This document shows positions 12,849 to 25,804 of a DNA stretch of 64,000 bases, piece by piece. How positions within the stretch are numbered: the stretch's first letter is position 1; each line of letters starts with the position of its first letter. A program made the position numbers and the translations under genes. The notes beneath the pieces are model-generated. The model ran no database searches. It was not told the origin of the DNA and worked only from the letters and a program-made list of their open reading frames with translations. Location: assembly GCA_964057225.1 (NCBI GenBank), contig OZ059898.1:16531267-16595266 (forward strand), written 5' to 3'. The DNA comes from Auanema rhodensis (Eukaryota; Nematoda; Chromadorea; Rhabditida; Rhabditidae).

Positions 12849-14256
12849 TGTACATTTAATTAGCATAAATTAAAGTTCACGTAAATTTCAAAGTCATGGT
12901 TACCATGAATCAATATCAATAAAAATTTGTTTTTAGACTAATATGGACATGGGGAATCTAATTTTGAAAACCGCATCTCTTTATCTTTCACGTGAAGCGA
13001 GTTACATACCAAGTGCACATCACGTGTACATTTAATTAGCATAAATTAAAGTTCACGTAAATTTCAAAGTCATGGTTACCATGAACCAATATCAATAAAA
13101 ATTTGTTTTTAGACTAATATGGACATGGGGAATCTAATTTTGAAAACCGCATCTCTTTATCTTTCACGTGAAGCGAGTTACATACCAAGTGCACATCACG
13201 TGTACATTTAATTAGCATAAATTAAAGTTCACTTAAATTTCAAAGTCATGGTTACCATGAACCAATATCAATAAAAATTTGTTTTTAGACTAATATGGAC
13301 ATGGGGAATCTAATTTTGAAAACCGCATCTCTTTATCTCTCACGTGAAGCGAGTTACATACCGAGTGCACATCACGTGTACATTTAATTAGCATAAATTA
13401 AAGTTCACGTAAATTTCAAAGTCATGGTTACCATGAACCAATATCAATAAAAATTTGTTTTTAGACTAATATGGACATGGGGAATCTAATTTTGAAAACC
13501 GCATCTCTTTATCTTTCACGTGAAGCGAGTTACATACCAAGTGCACATCACGTGTACATTTAATTAGCATAAATTAAAGTTCACGTAAATTTCAAAGTCA
13601 TGGTTACCATGAACCAATATCAATAAAAATTTGTTTTTAGACTAATATGGACATGGGGAATCTAATTGTGAAAACCGCATCTCTTTATCTTTCACGTGAA
13701 GCGAGTTACATACCAAGTGCACATCACGTGTACATTTAATTAGCATAAATTAAAGTTCACGTAAATTTCAAAGTCATGGTTACCATGAACCAATATCAAT
13801 AAAAATTTGTTTTTAGACTAATATGGACATGGGGAATCTAATTGTGAAAACCGCATCTCTTTATCTTTCACGTGAAGCGAGTTACATACCAAGTGCACAT
13901 CACGTGTACATTTAATTAGCATAAATTAAAGTTCACGTAAATTTCAAAGTCATGGTTACCATGAATCAATATCAATAAAAATTTGTTTTTAGACTAATAT
14001 GGACATGGGGAATCTAATTTTGAAAACCGCATCTCTTTATCTTTCACGTGAAGCGAGTTACATACCAAGTGCACATCACGTGTACATTTAATTAGCATAA
14101 ATTAAAGTTCACGTAAATTTCAAAGTCATGGTTACCATGAACCAATATCAATAAAAATTTGTTTTTAGACTAATATGGACATGGGGAATCTAATTTTGAA
14201 AACCGCATCTCTTTATCTTTCACGTGAAGCGAGTTACATACCAAGTGCACATCACG
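12145..14256 (+). repeat. 6-mer HOR, two tandem units of 1056 bp
   Basis: Units 12145-13200 and 13201-14256 share the monomer order [G33T T139C A163G][consensus][G116][G116][C62T][consensus]. A third, separate unit with the same order is at 7041-8096, and a fourth with one extra C62T monomer at 16017-17248. The first unit has C161T (ATATCAAG) in its second monomer, not seen in the second unit. Confidence 0.8.
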
Positions 14257-14960
14257 TGTACATTTAATTAGCATAAATTAAAGTTCACGTAAATTTCAAA
14301 GACATGGTTACCATGAACCAATATCAATAAAAATTTGTTTTTAGACTAATATGGACATGGGGAATCTAATTGTGAAAACCGCATCTCTTTATCTTTCACG
14401 TGAAGCGAGTTACATACCAAGTGCACATCACGTGTACATTTAATTAGCATAAATTAAAGTTCACGTAAATTTCAAAGTCATGGTTACCATGAACCAATAT
14501 CAATAAAAATTTGTTTTTAGACTAATATGGACATGGGGAATCTAATTGTGAAAACCGCATCTCTTTATCTTTCACGTGAAGCGAGTTACATACCAAGTGC
14601 ACATCACGTGTACATTTAATTAGCATAAATTAAAGTTCACGTAAATTTCAAAGTCATGGTTACCATGAACCAATATCAATAAAAATTTGTTTTTAGACTA
14701 ATATGGACATGGGGAATCTAATTTTGAAAACCGCATCTCTTTATCTTTCACGTGAAGCGAGTTACATACCAAGTGCACATCACGTGTACATTTAATTAGC
14801 ATAACTTAAAGTTCACTTAAATTTCAAAGTCATGGTTACCATGAACCAATATCAATAAAAATTTGTTTTTAGACTAATATGGACATGGGGAATCTAATTT
14901 TGAAAACCGCATCTCTTTATCTCTCACGTGAAGCGAGTTACATACCGAGTGCACATCACG
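14081..14960 (+). repeat. 5-monomer block shared with domain II (copy at +9260)
   Basis: The order [consensus][T46A G116][G116][T116][A21C G33T T139C A163G] matches 23341-24220. The offset 9260 equals 52 monomers plus the 108-bp remnant of the deleted monomer, so the block predates or was copied across that deletion. A21C together with G33T is a rare combination. Confidence 0.8.
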
Positions 14961-15136
14961 TGTACATTTAATTAGCATAAATTAAAGTTCACGTAAATTT
15001 CAAAGTCATGGTTACCATGAACCAATATCAATAAAAATTTGTTTTTAGACTAATATGGACATGGGGAATCTAATTGTGAAAACCGCATCTCTTTATCTTT
15101 CACGTGAAGCGAGTTACATACCAAGTGCACATCACG

Positions 15137-16720
15137 TGTACATTTAATTAGCATAAATTAAAGTTCACGTAAATTTCAAAGTCATGGTTACCATGAACCA
15201 ATATCAATAAAAATTTGTTTTTAGACTAATATGGACATGGAGAATCTAATTGTGAAAACCGCATCTCTTTATCTTTCACGTGAAGCGAGTTACATACCAA
15301 GTGCACATCACGTGTACATTTAATTAGCATAAATTAAAGTTCACGTAAATTTCAAAGTCATGGTTACCATGAACCAATATCAATAAAAATTTGTTTTTAG
15401 ACTAATATGGACATGGGGAATCTAATTGTGAAAACCGCATCTCTTTATCTTTCACGTGAAGCGAGTTACATACCAAGTGCACATCACGTGTACATTTAAT
15501 TAGCATAAATTAAAGTTCACGTAAATTTCAAAGTCATGGTTACCATAAACCAATATCAATAAAAATTTGTTTTTAGACTAATATGGACATGGGGAATCTA
15601 ATTTTGAAAACCGCATCTCTTTATCTTTCACGTGAAGCGAGTTACATACCAAGTGCACATCACGTGTACATTTAATTAGCATAAATTAAAGTTCACTTAA
15701 ATTTCAAAGTCATGGTTACCATGAACCAATATCAATAAAAATTTGTTTTTAGACTAATATGGACATGGGGAATCTAATTTTGAAAACCGCATCTCTTTTT
15801 CTCTCACGTGAAGCGAGTTACATACCGAGTGCACATCACGTGTACATTTAATTAGCATAAATTAAAGTTCACGTAAATTTCAAAGTCATGGTTACCATGA
15901 ACCAATATCAATAAAAATTTGTTTTTAGACTAATATGGACATGGGGAATCTAATTTTGAAAACCGCATCTCTTTATCTTTCACGTGAAGCGAGTTACATA
16001 CCAAGTGCACATCACGTGTACATTTAATTAGCATAAATTAAAGTTCACTTAAATTTCAAAGTCATGGTTACCATGAACCAATATCAATAAAAATTTGTTT
16101 TTAGACTAATATGGACATGGGGAATCTAATTTTGAAAACCGCATCTCTTTATCTCTCACGTGAAGCGAGTTACATACCGAGTGCACATCACGTGTACATT
16201 TAATTAGCATAAATTAAAGTTCACGTAAATTTCAAAGTCATGGTTACCATGAACCAATATCAATAAAAATTTGTTTTTAGACTAATATGGACATGGGGAA
16301 TCTAATTTTGAAAACCGCATCTCTTTATCTTTCACGTGAAGCGAGTTACATATCAAGTGCACATCACGTGTACATTTAATTAGCATAAATTAAAGTTCAC
16401 GTAAATTTCAAAGTCATGGTTACCATGAACCAATATCAATAAAAATTTGTTTTTAGACTAATATGGACATGGGGAATCTAATTGTGAAAACCGCATCTCT
16501 TTATCTTTCACGTGAAGCGAGTTACATACCAAGTGCACATCACGTGTACATTTAATTAGCATAAATTAAAGTTCACGTAAATTTCAAAGTCATGGTTACC
16601 ATGAACCAATATCAATAAAAATTTGTTTTTAGACTAATATGGACATGGGGAATCTAATTGTGAAAACCGCATCTCTTTATCTTTCACGTGAAGCGAGTTA
16701 CATACCAAGTGCACATCACG
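15137..16720 (+). repeat. 9-monomer block, copy 2 (copy 1 at -3872)
   Basis: Same four rare markers as 11265-12848. Immediately downstream this copy has one extra C62T monomer (16721-16896), which shifts later correspondences from 3872 to 4048 bp, for example the G33T monomers at 13201 and 17249. Confidence 0.9.
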
Positions 16721-18480
16721 TGTACATTTAATTAGCATAAATTAAAGTTCACGTAAATTTCAAAGTCATGGTTACCATGAATCAATATCAATAAAAATTT
16801 GTTTTTAGACTAATATGGACATGGGGAATCTAATTGTGAAAACCGCATCTCTTTATCTTTCACGTGAAGCGAGTTACATACCAAGTGCACATCACGTGTA
16901 CATTTAATTAGCATAAATTAAAGTTCACGTAAATTTCAAAGTCATGGTTACCATGAATCAATATCAATAAAAATTTGTTTTTAGACTAATATGGACATGG
17001 GGAATCTAATTTTGAAAACCGCATCTCTTTATCTTTCACGTGAAGCGAGTTACATACCAAGTGCACATCACGTGTACATTTAATTAGCATAAATTAAAGT
17101 TCACGTAAATTTCAAAGTCATGGTTACCATGAACCAATATCAATAAAAATTTGTTTTTAGACTAATATGGACATGGGGAATCTAATTTTGAAAACCGCAT
17201 CTCTTTATCTTTCACGTGAAGCGAGTTACATACCAAGTGCACATCACGTGTACATTTAATTAGCATAAATTAAAGTTCACTTAAATTTCAAAGTCATGGT
17301 TACCATGAACCAATATCAATAAAAATTTGTTTTTAGACTAATATGGACATGGGGAATCTAATTTTGAAAACCGCATCTCTTTATCTCTCACGTGAAGCGA
17401 GTTACATACCGAGTGCACATCACGTGTACATTTAATTAGCATAAATTAAAGTTCACGTAAATTTCAAAGTCATGGTTACCATGAACCAATATCAATAAAA
17501 ATTTGTTTTTAGACTAATATGGACATGGGGAATCTAATTTTGAAAACCGCATCTCTTTATCTTTCACGTGAAGCGAGTTACATACCAAGTGCACATCACG
17601 TGTACATTTAATTAGCATAAATTAAAGTTCACGTAAATTTCAAAGTCATGGTTACCATGAACCAATATCAATAAAAATTTGTTTTTAGACTAATATGGAC
17701 ATGGGGAATCTAATTTTGAAAACCGCATCTCTTTATCTCTCACGTGAAGCGAGTTAGATACCGAGTGCACATCACGTGTACATTTAATTAGCATAAATTA
17801 AAGTTCACGTAAATTTCAAAGTCATGGTTACCATGAACCAATATCAATAAAAATTTGTTTTTAGACTAATATGGACATGGGGAATCTAATTTTGAAAACC
17901 GCATCTCTTTATCTTTCACGTGAAGCGAGTTACATACCAAGTGCACATCACGTGTACATTTAATTAGCATAAATTAAAGTTCACGTAAATTTCAAAGACA
18001 TGGTTACCATGAACCAATATCAATAAAAATTTGTTTTTAGACTAATATGGACATGGGAAATCTAATTTTGAAAACTGCATCTCTTTATCTTTCACGTGAA
18101 GCGAGTTACATACCGAGTGCACATCCCGTGTACATTTAATTAGCATAAATTAAAGTTCACGTAAATTTCAAAGTCATGGTTACCATGCACCAATATCAAT
18201 AAAAATTTGTTTTTAGACTAATATGGACATGGGGAATCAAATTGTGAAAACCGCATCTCTTTATCTTTCACGTGAAGCGAGTTACATACCAAGTGCACAT
18301 CACGTGTACATTTAATTAGCATAAATTAAAGTTCACTTAAATTTCAAAGTCATGGTTACCATGAACCAATATCAATAAAAATTTGTTTTTAGACTAATAT
18401 GGACATGGGGAATCTAATTTTGAAAACCGCATCTCTTTATCTCTCACGTGAAGCGAGTTACATACCGAGTGCACATCACG

Positions 18481-19008
18481 CGTACATTTAATTAGCATAA
18501 ATTAAAGTTCACGTAAATTTCAAAGTCATGGTTACCATGAACCAATATCAATAAAAATTTGTTTTTAGACTAATATGGACATGGGTAATCTAATTTTGAA
18601 AACCGCATCTCTTTATCTCTCACGTGAAGCGAGTTACATACCGAGTGCACATCACGTGTACATTTAATTAGCATAAATTAAAGTTCACGTAAATTTCAAA
18701 GTCATGGTTACCATGAACCAATATCAATAAAAATTTGTTTTTAGACTAATATGGACATGGGGAATCTAATTTTGAAAACCGCATCTCTTTATCTCTCACG
18801 TGAAGCGAGTTACATACCGAGTGCACATCACGCGTACATTTAATTAGCATAAATTAAAGTTCACGTAAATTTCAAAGTCATGGTTACCATGAACCAATAT
18901 CAATAAAAATTTGTTTTTAGACTAATATGGACATGGGTAATCTAATTTTGAAAACCGCATCTCTTTATCTCTCACGTGAAGCGAGTTACATACCGAGTGC
19001 ACATCACG
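18481..19008 (+). repeat. Local 2-mer duplication (352-bp period)
   Basis: The pair [T1C GGGTAA T139C A163G][T139C A163G] begins at 18481 and its first member recurs at 18833, each preceded by the rare CACGCG junction. The partner block at 27565 has only one such monomer, so the gain is specific to this copy. Confidence 0.8.
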
Positions 19009-19292
19009 TGTACATTTAATTAGCATAAATTAAAGTTCACGTAAATTTCAAAGTCATGGTTACCATGAACCAATATCAATAAAAATTTGTTTTTAGACTA
19101 ATATGGACATGGGGAATCTAATTTTTAAATACATAAATTGAAGTTCACGTAAATTTCAAAGTCATGGTTACCATGAACCAATATCAATAAAAATTTGTTT
19201 TTAGACTAATATGGACATGGGGAATCTAATTTTGAAAACCGCATCTCTTTATCTTTCACGTGAAGCGAGTTACATACCAAGTGCACATCACG
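19009..19292 (+). repeat. Fused monomer with 68-bp deletion, copy 1
   Basis: Two monomers occupy 284 bp instead of 352. Consensus positions 1-117 run to 19125, six bases that fit neither side (TAAATA, 19126-19131) follow, and consensus resumes at position 16 of the next copy (19132). Net loss is 68 bp; ACGT boxes 2 and 3, GTGCAC and TGTACA are all gone. A24G follows the junction. The filler at the junction suggests end joining rather than slipped pairing, which is inference. Confidence 0.93.
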
Positions 19293-20876
19293 TGTACATT
19301 TAATTAGCATAAATTAAAGTTCACTTAAATTTCAAAGTCATGGTTACCATGAACCAATATCAATAAAAATTTGTTTTTAGACTAATATGGACATGGGGAA
19401 TCTAATTTTGAAAACCGCATCTCTTTATCTCTCACGTGAAGCGAGTTACATACCGAGTGCACATCACGTGTACATTTAATTAGCATAAATTAAAGTTCAC
19501 GTAAATTTCAAAGTCATGGTTACCATGAACCAATATCAATAAAAATTTGTTTTTAGACTAATATGGACATGGGGAATCTAATTTTGAAAACCGCATCTCT
19601 TTATCTCTCACGTGAAGCGAGTTACATACCGAGTGCACATCACGTGTACATTTAATTAGCATAAATTAAAGTTCACGTAAATTTCAAAGTCATGGTTACC
19701 ATGAACCAATATCAATAAAAATTTGTTTTTAGACTAATATGGACATGGGTAATCTAATTTTGAAAACCGCATCTCTTTATCTCTCACGTGAAGCGAGTTA
19801 CATACCGAGTGCACATCACGTGTACATTTAATTAGCATAAATTAAAGTTCACGTAAATTTCAAAGTCATGGTTACCATGAACCAATATCAATAAAAATTT
19901 GTTTTTAGACTAATATGGACATGGGGAATCTAATTTTGAAAACCGCATCTCTTTATCTTTCACGTGAAGCGAGTTACATACCAAGTGCACATCACGTGTA
20001 CATTTAATTAGCATAAATTAAAGTTCACGTAAATTTCAAAGTCATGGTTACCATGAACCAATATCAATAAAAATTTGTTTTTAGACTAATATGGACATGG
20101 GGAATCTAATTTTGAAAACCGCATCTCTTTATCTCTCACGTGAAGCGAGTTAGATACCGAGTGCACATCACGTGTACATTTAATTAGCATAAATTAAAGT
20201 TCACGTAAATTTCAAAGTCATGGTTACCATGAACCAATATCAATAAAAATTTGTTTTTAGACTAATATGGACATGGGGAATCTAATTTTGAAAACCGCAT
20301 CTCTTTATCTTTCACGTGAAGCGAGTTACATACCAAGTGCACATCACGTGTACATTTAATTAGCATAACTTAAAGTTCACGTAAATTTCAAAGTCATGGT
20401 TACCATGCACCAATATCAATAAAAATTTGTTTTTAGACTAATATGGACATGGGGAATCTAATTTTGAAAACCGCATCTCTTTATCTTTCACGTGAAGCGA
20501 GTTACATACCAAGTGCACATCACGTGTACATTTAATTAGCATAAATTGAAGTTCACGTAAATTTCAAAGTCATGGTTACCATGAACCAATATCAATAAAA
20601 ATTTGTTTTTAGACTAATATGGACATGGGGAATCTAATTGTGAAAACCGCATCTCTTTATCTTTCACGTGAAGCGAGTTACATACCAAGTGCACATCACG
20701 TGTACATTTAATTAGCATAAATTAAAGTTCACGTAAATTTCAAAGTCATGGTTACCATGAACCAATATCAATAAAAATTTGTTTTTAGACTAATATGGAC
20801 ATGGGGAATCTAATTTTGAAAACCGCATCTCTTTATCTTTCACGTGAAGCGAGTTACATACCAAGTGCACATCACG

Positions 20877-23340
20877 TGTACATTTAATTAGCATAAATTA
20901 AAGTTCACGTAAATTTCAAAGACATGGTTACCATGAACCAATATCAATAAAAATTTGTTTTTAGACTAATATGGACATGGGAAATCTAATTTTGAAAACT
21001 GCATCTCTTTATCTTTCACGTGAAGCGAGTTACATACCGAGTGCACATCCCGTGTACATTTAATTAGCATAAATTAAAGTTCACGTAAATTTCAAAGTCA
21101 TGGTTACCATGAACCAATATCAATAAAAATTTGTTTTTAGACTAATATGGACATGGGAAATCTAATTTTGAAAACCGCATCTCTTTATCTTTCACGTGAA
21201 GCGAGTTACATACCAAGTGCACATCACGTGTACATTTAATTAGCATAAATTAAAGTTCACGTAAATTTCAAAGTCATGGTTACCATGAACCAATATCAAT
21301 AAAAATTTGTTTTTAGACTAGGATGGACATGGGGAATCTAATTTTGAAAACCGCATCTCTTTATCTTTCACGTGAAGCGAGTTACATACCAAGTGCACAT
21401 CACGTGTACATTTAATTAGCATAAATTAAAGTTCACGTAAATTTCAAAGTCATGGTTACCATGAACCAATATCAATAAAAATTTGTTTTTAGACTAATAT
21501 GGACATGGGGAATCTAATTTTGAAAACCGCATCTCTTTATCTTTCACGTGAAGCGAGTTACATACCAAGTGCACATCACGTGTACATTTAATTAGCATAA
21601 ATTAAAGTTCACGTAAATTTCAAAGTCATGGTTACCATGAACCAATATCAATAAAAATTTGTTTTTAGACTAATATGGACATGGGGAATCTAATTTTGAA
21701 AACCGCATCTCTTTATCTTTCACGTGAAGCGAGTTACATACCAAGTGCACATCACGTGTACATTTAATTAGCATAAATTAAAGTTCACGTAAATTTCAAA
21801 GTCATGGTTACCATGAACCAATATCAATAAAAATTTGTTTTTAGACTAATATGGACATGGGGAATCTAATTTTGAAAACCGCATCTCTTTATCTTTCACG
21901 TGAAGCGAGTTACATACCAAGTGCACATCACGTGTACATTTAATTAGCATAAATTAAAGTTCACGTAAATTTCAAAGTCATGGTTACCATGAACCAATAT
22001 CAATAAAAATTTGTTTTTAGACTAGGATGGACATGGGGAATCTAATTTTGGAAACCGCATCTCTTTATCTTTCACGTGAAGCGAGTTACATACCAAGTGC
22101 ACATCACGTGTACATTTAATTAGCATAAATTAAAGTTCACGTAAATTTCAAAGTCATGGTTACCATGAACCAATATCAATAAAAATTTGTTTTTAGACTA
22201 ATATGGACATGGGGAATCTAATTTTGAAAACCGCATCTCTTTATCTTTCACGTGAAGCGAGTTACATACCAAGTGCACATCACGTGTACATTTAATTAGC
22301 ATAAATTAAAGTTCACGTAAATTTCAAAGTCATGGTTACCATGAACCAATATCAATAAAAATTTGTTTTTAGACTAATATGGACATGGGGAATCTAATTT
22401 TGAAAACCGCATCTCTTTATCTTTCACGTGAAGCGAGTTACATACCAAGTGCACATCACGTGTACATTTAATTAGCATAAATTAAAGTTCACGTAAATTT
22501 CAAAGTCATGGTTACCATGAACCAATATCAATAAAAATTTGTTTTTAGACTAGGATGGACATGGGGAATCTAATTTTGAAAACCGCATCTCTTTATCTTT
22601 CACGTGAAGCGAGTTACATACCAAGTGCACATCACGTGTACATTTAATTAGCATAAATTAAAGTTCACGTAAATTTCAAAGTCATGGTTACCATGAACCA
22701 ATATCAATAAAAATTTGTTTTTAGACTAATATGGACATGGGGAATCTAATTTTGAAAACCGCATCTCTTTATCTTTCACGTGAAGCGAGTTACATACCAA
22801 GTGCACATCACGTGTACATTTAATTAGCATAAATTAAAGTTCACGTAAATTTCAAAGTCATGGTTACCATGAACCAATATCAATAAAAATTTGTTTTTAG
22901 ACTAATATGGACATGGGGAATCTAATTTTGAAAACCGCATCTCTTTATCTCTCACGTGAAGCGAGTTAGATACCGAGTGCACATCACGTGTACATTTAAT
23001 TAGCATAAATTAAAGTTCACGTAAATTTCAAAGTCATGGTTACCATGAACCAATATCAATAAAAATTTGTTTTTAGACTAATATGGACATGGGGAATCTA
23101 ATTTTGAAAACCGCATCTCTTTATCTTTCACGTGAAGCGAGTTACATACCAAGTGCACATCACGTGTACATTTAATTAGCATAAATTAAAGTTCACGTAA
23201 ATTTCAAAGACATGGTTACCATGAACCAATATCAATAAAAATTTGTTTTTAGACTAATATGGACATGGGAAATCTAATTTTGAAAACTGCATCTCTTTAT
23301 CTTTCACGTGAAGCGAGTTACATACCGAGTGCACATCCCG
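20877..23340 (+). repeat. 13-monomer spacing of the ATCCCG haplotype
   Basis: Monomers starting 17953, 20877 and 23165 share T46A, G106A, C124T, A163G and A174C (GCACATCCCGTG). Spacings are 2924 (16 monomers plus the 108-bp remnant) and 2288 (13 monomers). A174C destroys box 3 and is confined to these three. Confidence 0.8.
21229..22636 (+). repeat. Local duplications marked by TAGGATGG
   Basis: The double change A93G + T94G (CTAGGATGG) appears only in monomers starting 21229, 21933 and 22461, spaced 4 and 3 monomers apart among otherwise consensus-like copies. The 21933 copy also has a private A-to-G (TTTTGGAAACC). This indicates short-range duplication of 3-4 monomers. Confidence 0.75.
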
Positions 23341-24220
23341 TGTACATTTAATTAGCATAAATTAAAGTTCACGTAAATTTCAAAGTCATGGTTACCATGA
23401 ACCAATATCAATAAAAATTTGTTTTTAGACTAATATGGACATGGGGAATCTAATTTTGAAAACCGCATCTCTTTATCTTTCACGTGAAGCGAGTTACATA
23501 CCAAGTGCACATCACGTGTACATTTAATTAGCATAAATTAAAGTTCACGTAAATTTCAAAGACATGGTTACCATGAACCAATATCAATAAAAATTTGTTT
23601 TTAGACTAATATGGACATGGGGAATCTAATTGTGAAAACCGCATCTCTTTATCTTTCACGTGAAGCGAGTTACATACCAAGTGCACATCACGTGTACATT
23701 TAATTAGCATAAATTAAAGTTCACGTAAATTTCAAAGTCATGGTTACCATGAACCAATATCAATAAAAATTTGTTTTTAGACTAATATGGACATGGGGAA
23801 TCTAATTGTGAAAACCGCATCTCTTTATCTTTCACGTGAAGCGAGTTACATACCAAGTGCACATCACGTGTACATTTAATTAGCATAAATTAAAGTTCAC
23901 GTAAATTTCAAAGTCATGGTTACCATGAACCAATATCAATAAAAATTTGTTTTTAGACTAATATGGACATGGGGAATCTAATTTTGAAAACCGCATCTCT
24001 TTATCTTTCACGTGAAGCGAGTTACATACCAAGTGCACATCACGTGTACATTTAATTAGCATAACTTAAAGTTCACTTAAATTTCAAAGTCATGGTTACC
24101 ATGAACCAATATCAATAAAAATTTGTTTTTAGACTAATATGGACATGGGGAATCTAATTTTGAAAACCGCATCTCTTTATCTCTCACGTGAAGCGAGTTA
24201 CATACCGAGTGCACATCACG
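23341..24220 (+). repeat. Domain I-type block inside domain II (copy at -9260)
   Basis: Two consecutive G116 monomers (23517 and 23693) are out of place in domain II but match 14257 and 14433. The following A21C + G33T monomer at 24045 matches 14785. This looks like a segment of domain I copied into domain II. Confidence 0.75.
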
Positions 24221-25804
24221 TGTACATTTAATTAGCATAAATTAAAGTTCACGTAAATTTCAAAGTCATGGTTACCATGAACCAATATCAATAAAAATTT
24301 GTTTTTAGACTAATATGGACATGGGGAATCTAATTTTGAAAACCGCATCTCTTTATCTTTCACGTGAAGCGAGTTACATACCAAGTGCACATCACGTGTA
24401 CATTTAATTAGCATAAATTAAAGTTCACGTAAATTTCAAAGTCATGGTTACCATGTACCAATATCAATAAAAATTTGTTTTTAGACTAATATGGACATGG
24501 GGAATCTAATTTTGAAAACAGCATCTCTTTATCTTTCACGTGAAGCGAGTTACATACCAAGTGCACATCACGTGTACATTTAATTAGCATAAATTAAAGT
24601 TCACGTAAATTTCAAAGTCATGGTTACCATGAACCAATAGCAATAAAAATTTGTTTTTAGACTAATATGGACATGGGGAATCTAATTTTGAAAACCGCAT
24701 CTCTTCATCTTTCACGTGAAGCGAGTCACATACCAAGTGCACTTCACGTGTACATTTAATTAGCATAAATTAAAGTTCACGTAAATTTCAAAGTCATGGT
24801 TACCATGAACCAATATCAATAAAAATTTGTTTTTAGACTAATATGGACATGGGGAATCTAATTTTGAAAACCGCATCTCTTTATCTTTCACGTGAAGCGA
24901 GTTACATACCAAGTGCACATCACGTGTACATTTAATTAGCATAACTTAAAGTTCACTTAAATTTCAAAGTCATGGTTACCATGAACCAATATCAATAAAA
25001 ATTTGTTTTTAGACTAATATGGACATGGGGAATCTAATTTTGAAAACCGCATCTCTTTATCTCTCACGTGAAGCGAGTTACATACCGAGTGCACATCACG
25101 TGTACATTTAATTAGCATAAATTAAAGTTCACGTAAATTTCAAAGTCATGGTTACCATGAACCAATATCAATAAAAATTTGTTTTTAGACTAATATGGAC
25201 ATGGGGAATCTAATTTTGAAAACCGCATCTCTTTATCTTTCACGTGAAGCGAGTTACATACCAAGTGCACATCACGTGTACATTTAATTAGCATAAATTA
25301 AAGTTCACGTAAATTTCAAAGTCATGGTTACCATGTACCAATATCAATAAAAATTTGTTTTTAGACTAATATGGACATGGGGAATCTAATTTTGAAAACA
25401 GCATCTCTTTATCTTTCACGTGAAGCGAGTTACATACCAAGTGCACATCACGTGTACATTTAATTAGCATAAATTAAAGTTCACGTAAATTTCAAAGTCA
25501 TGGTTACCATGAACCAATAGCAATAAAAATTTGTTTTTAGACTAATATGGACATGGGGAATCTAATTTTGAAAACCGCATCTCTTCATCTTTCACGTGAA
25601 GCGAGTCACATACCAAGTGCACTTCACGTGTACATTTAATTAGCATAAATTAAAGTTCACGTAAATTTCAAAGACATGGTTACCATGCACCAATATCAAT
25701 AAAAATTTGTTTTTAGACTAATATGGACATGGGGAATCTAATTTTGAAAACCGCATCTCTTTATCTTTCACGTGAAGCGAGTTACATACCAAGTGCACAT
25801 CACG
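24045..25804 (+). repeat. 5-mer HOR, 880-bp tandem pair
   Basis: Units 24045-24924 and 24925-25804. The first four monomers of each (704 bp) look identical: [A21C G33T T139C A163G][consensus][CCATGTACC, C124A][CAATAGCAA, CTCTTCATC, GAGTCACA, GCACTTCACG]. The fourth carries four otherwise rare changes in both units. The fifth monomers differ: the second unit has T46A and A60C, and is followed by A4G at 25808. Confidence 0.92.

Larger units (their letters stand above)
1..17600 (+). repeat. Domain I: monomers rich in G at position 116
   Basis: One hundred regular monomers. A large share read TAATTGTGAA at 111-120 instead of TAATTTTGAA, often two in a row. C62T (CCATGAATCA) also marks this domain, at 7806, 10798, 12910, 13966, 16782 and 16958. 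The C157G variant (GAGTTAGATA) is absent and A19T was not seen. Recurring multi-monomer patterns are built around a G33T + T139C + A163G monomer. There are no indels in the domain. Confidence 0.8.
17953..20700 (+). repeat. Large duplicated block, copy 1 (copy 2 at 27037)
   Basis: Order: [T46A G106A C124T A163G][A60C AATCAAATTGTG][G33T..CACGCG][GGGTAA][extra pair][68-bp deletion][G33T][..][GGGTAA][..][C157G][..][A21C A60C][A24G]. The same series occurs from 27037. Offset is 9084 bp before the extra two-monomer pair and 8732 bp after it. This copy has two extra monomers (352 bp) in 18481-19008 that the other lacks. Confidence 0.9.

Noticed and set aside
19126-19131. Transposon footprint at the 68-bp deletion
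   Set aside because: Six filler bases show no target-site duplication and no inverted ends; a simple end-joining scar or local divergence is enough.
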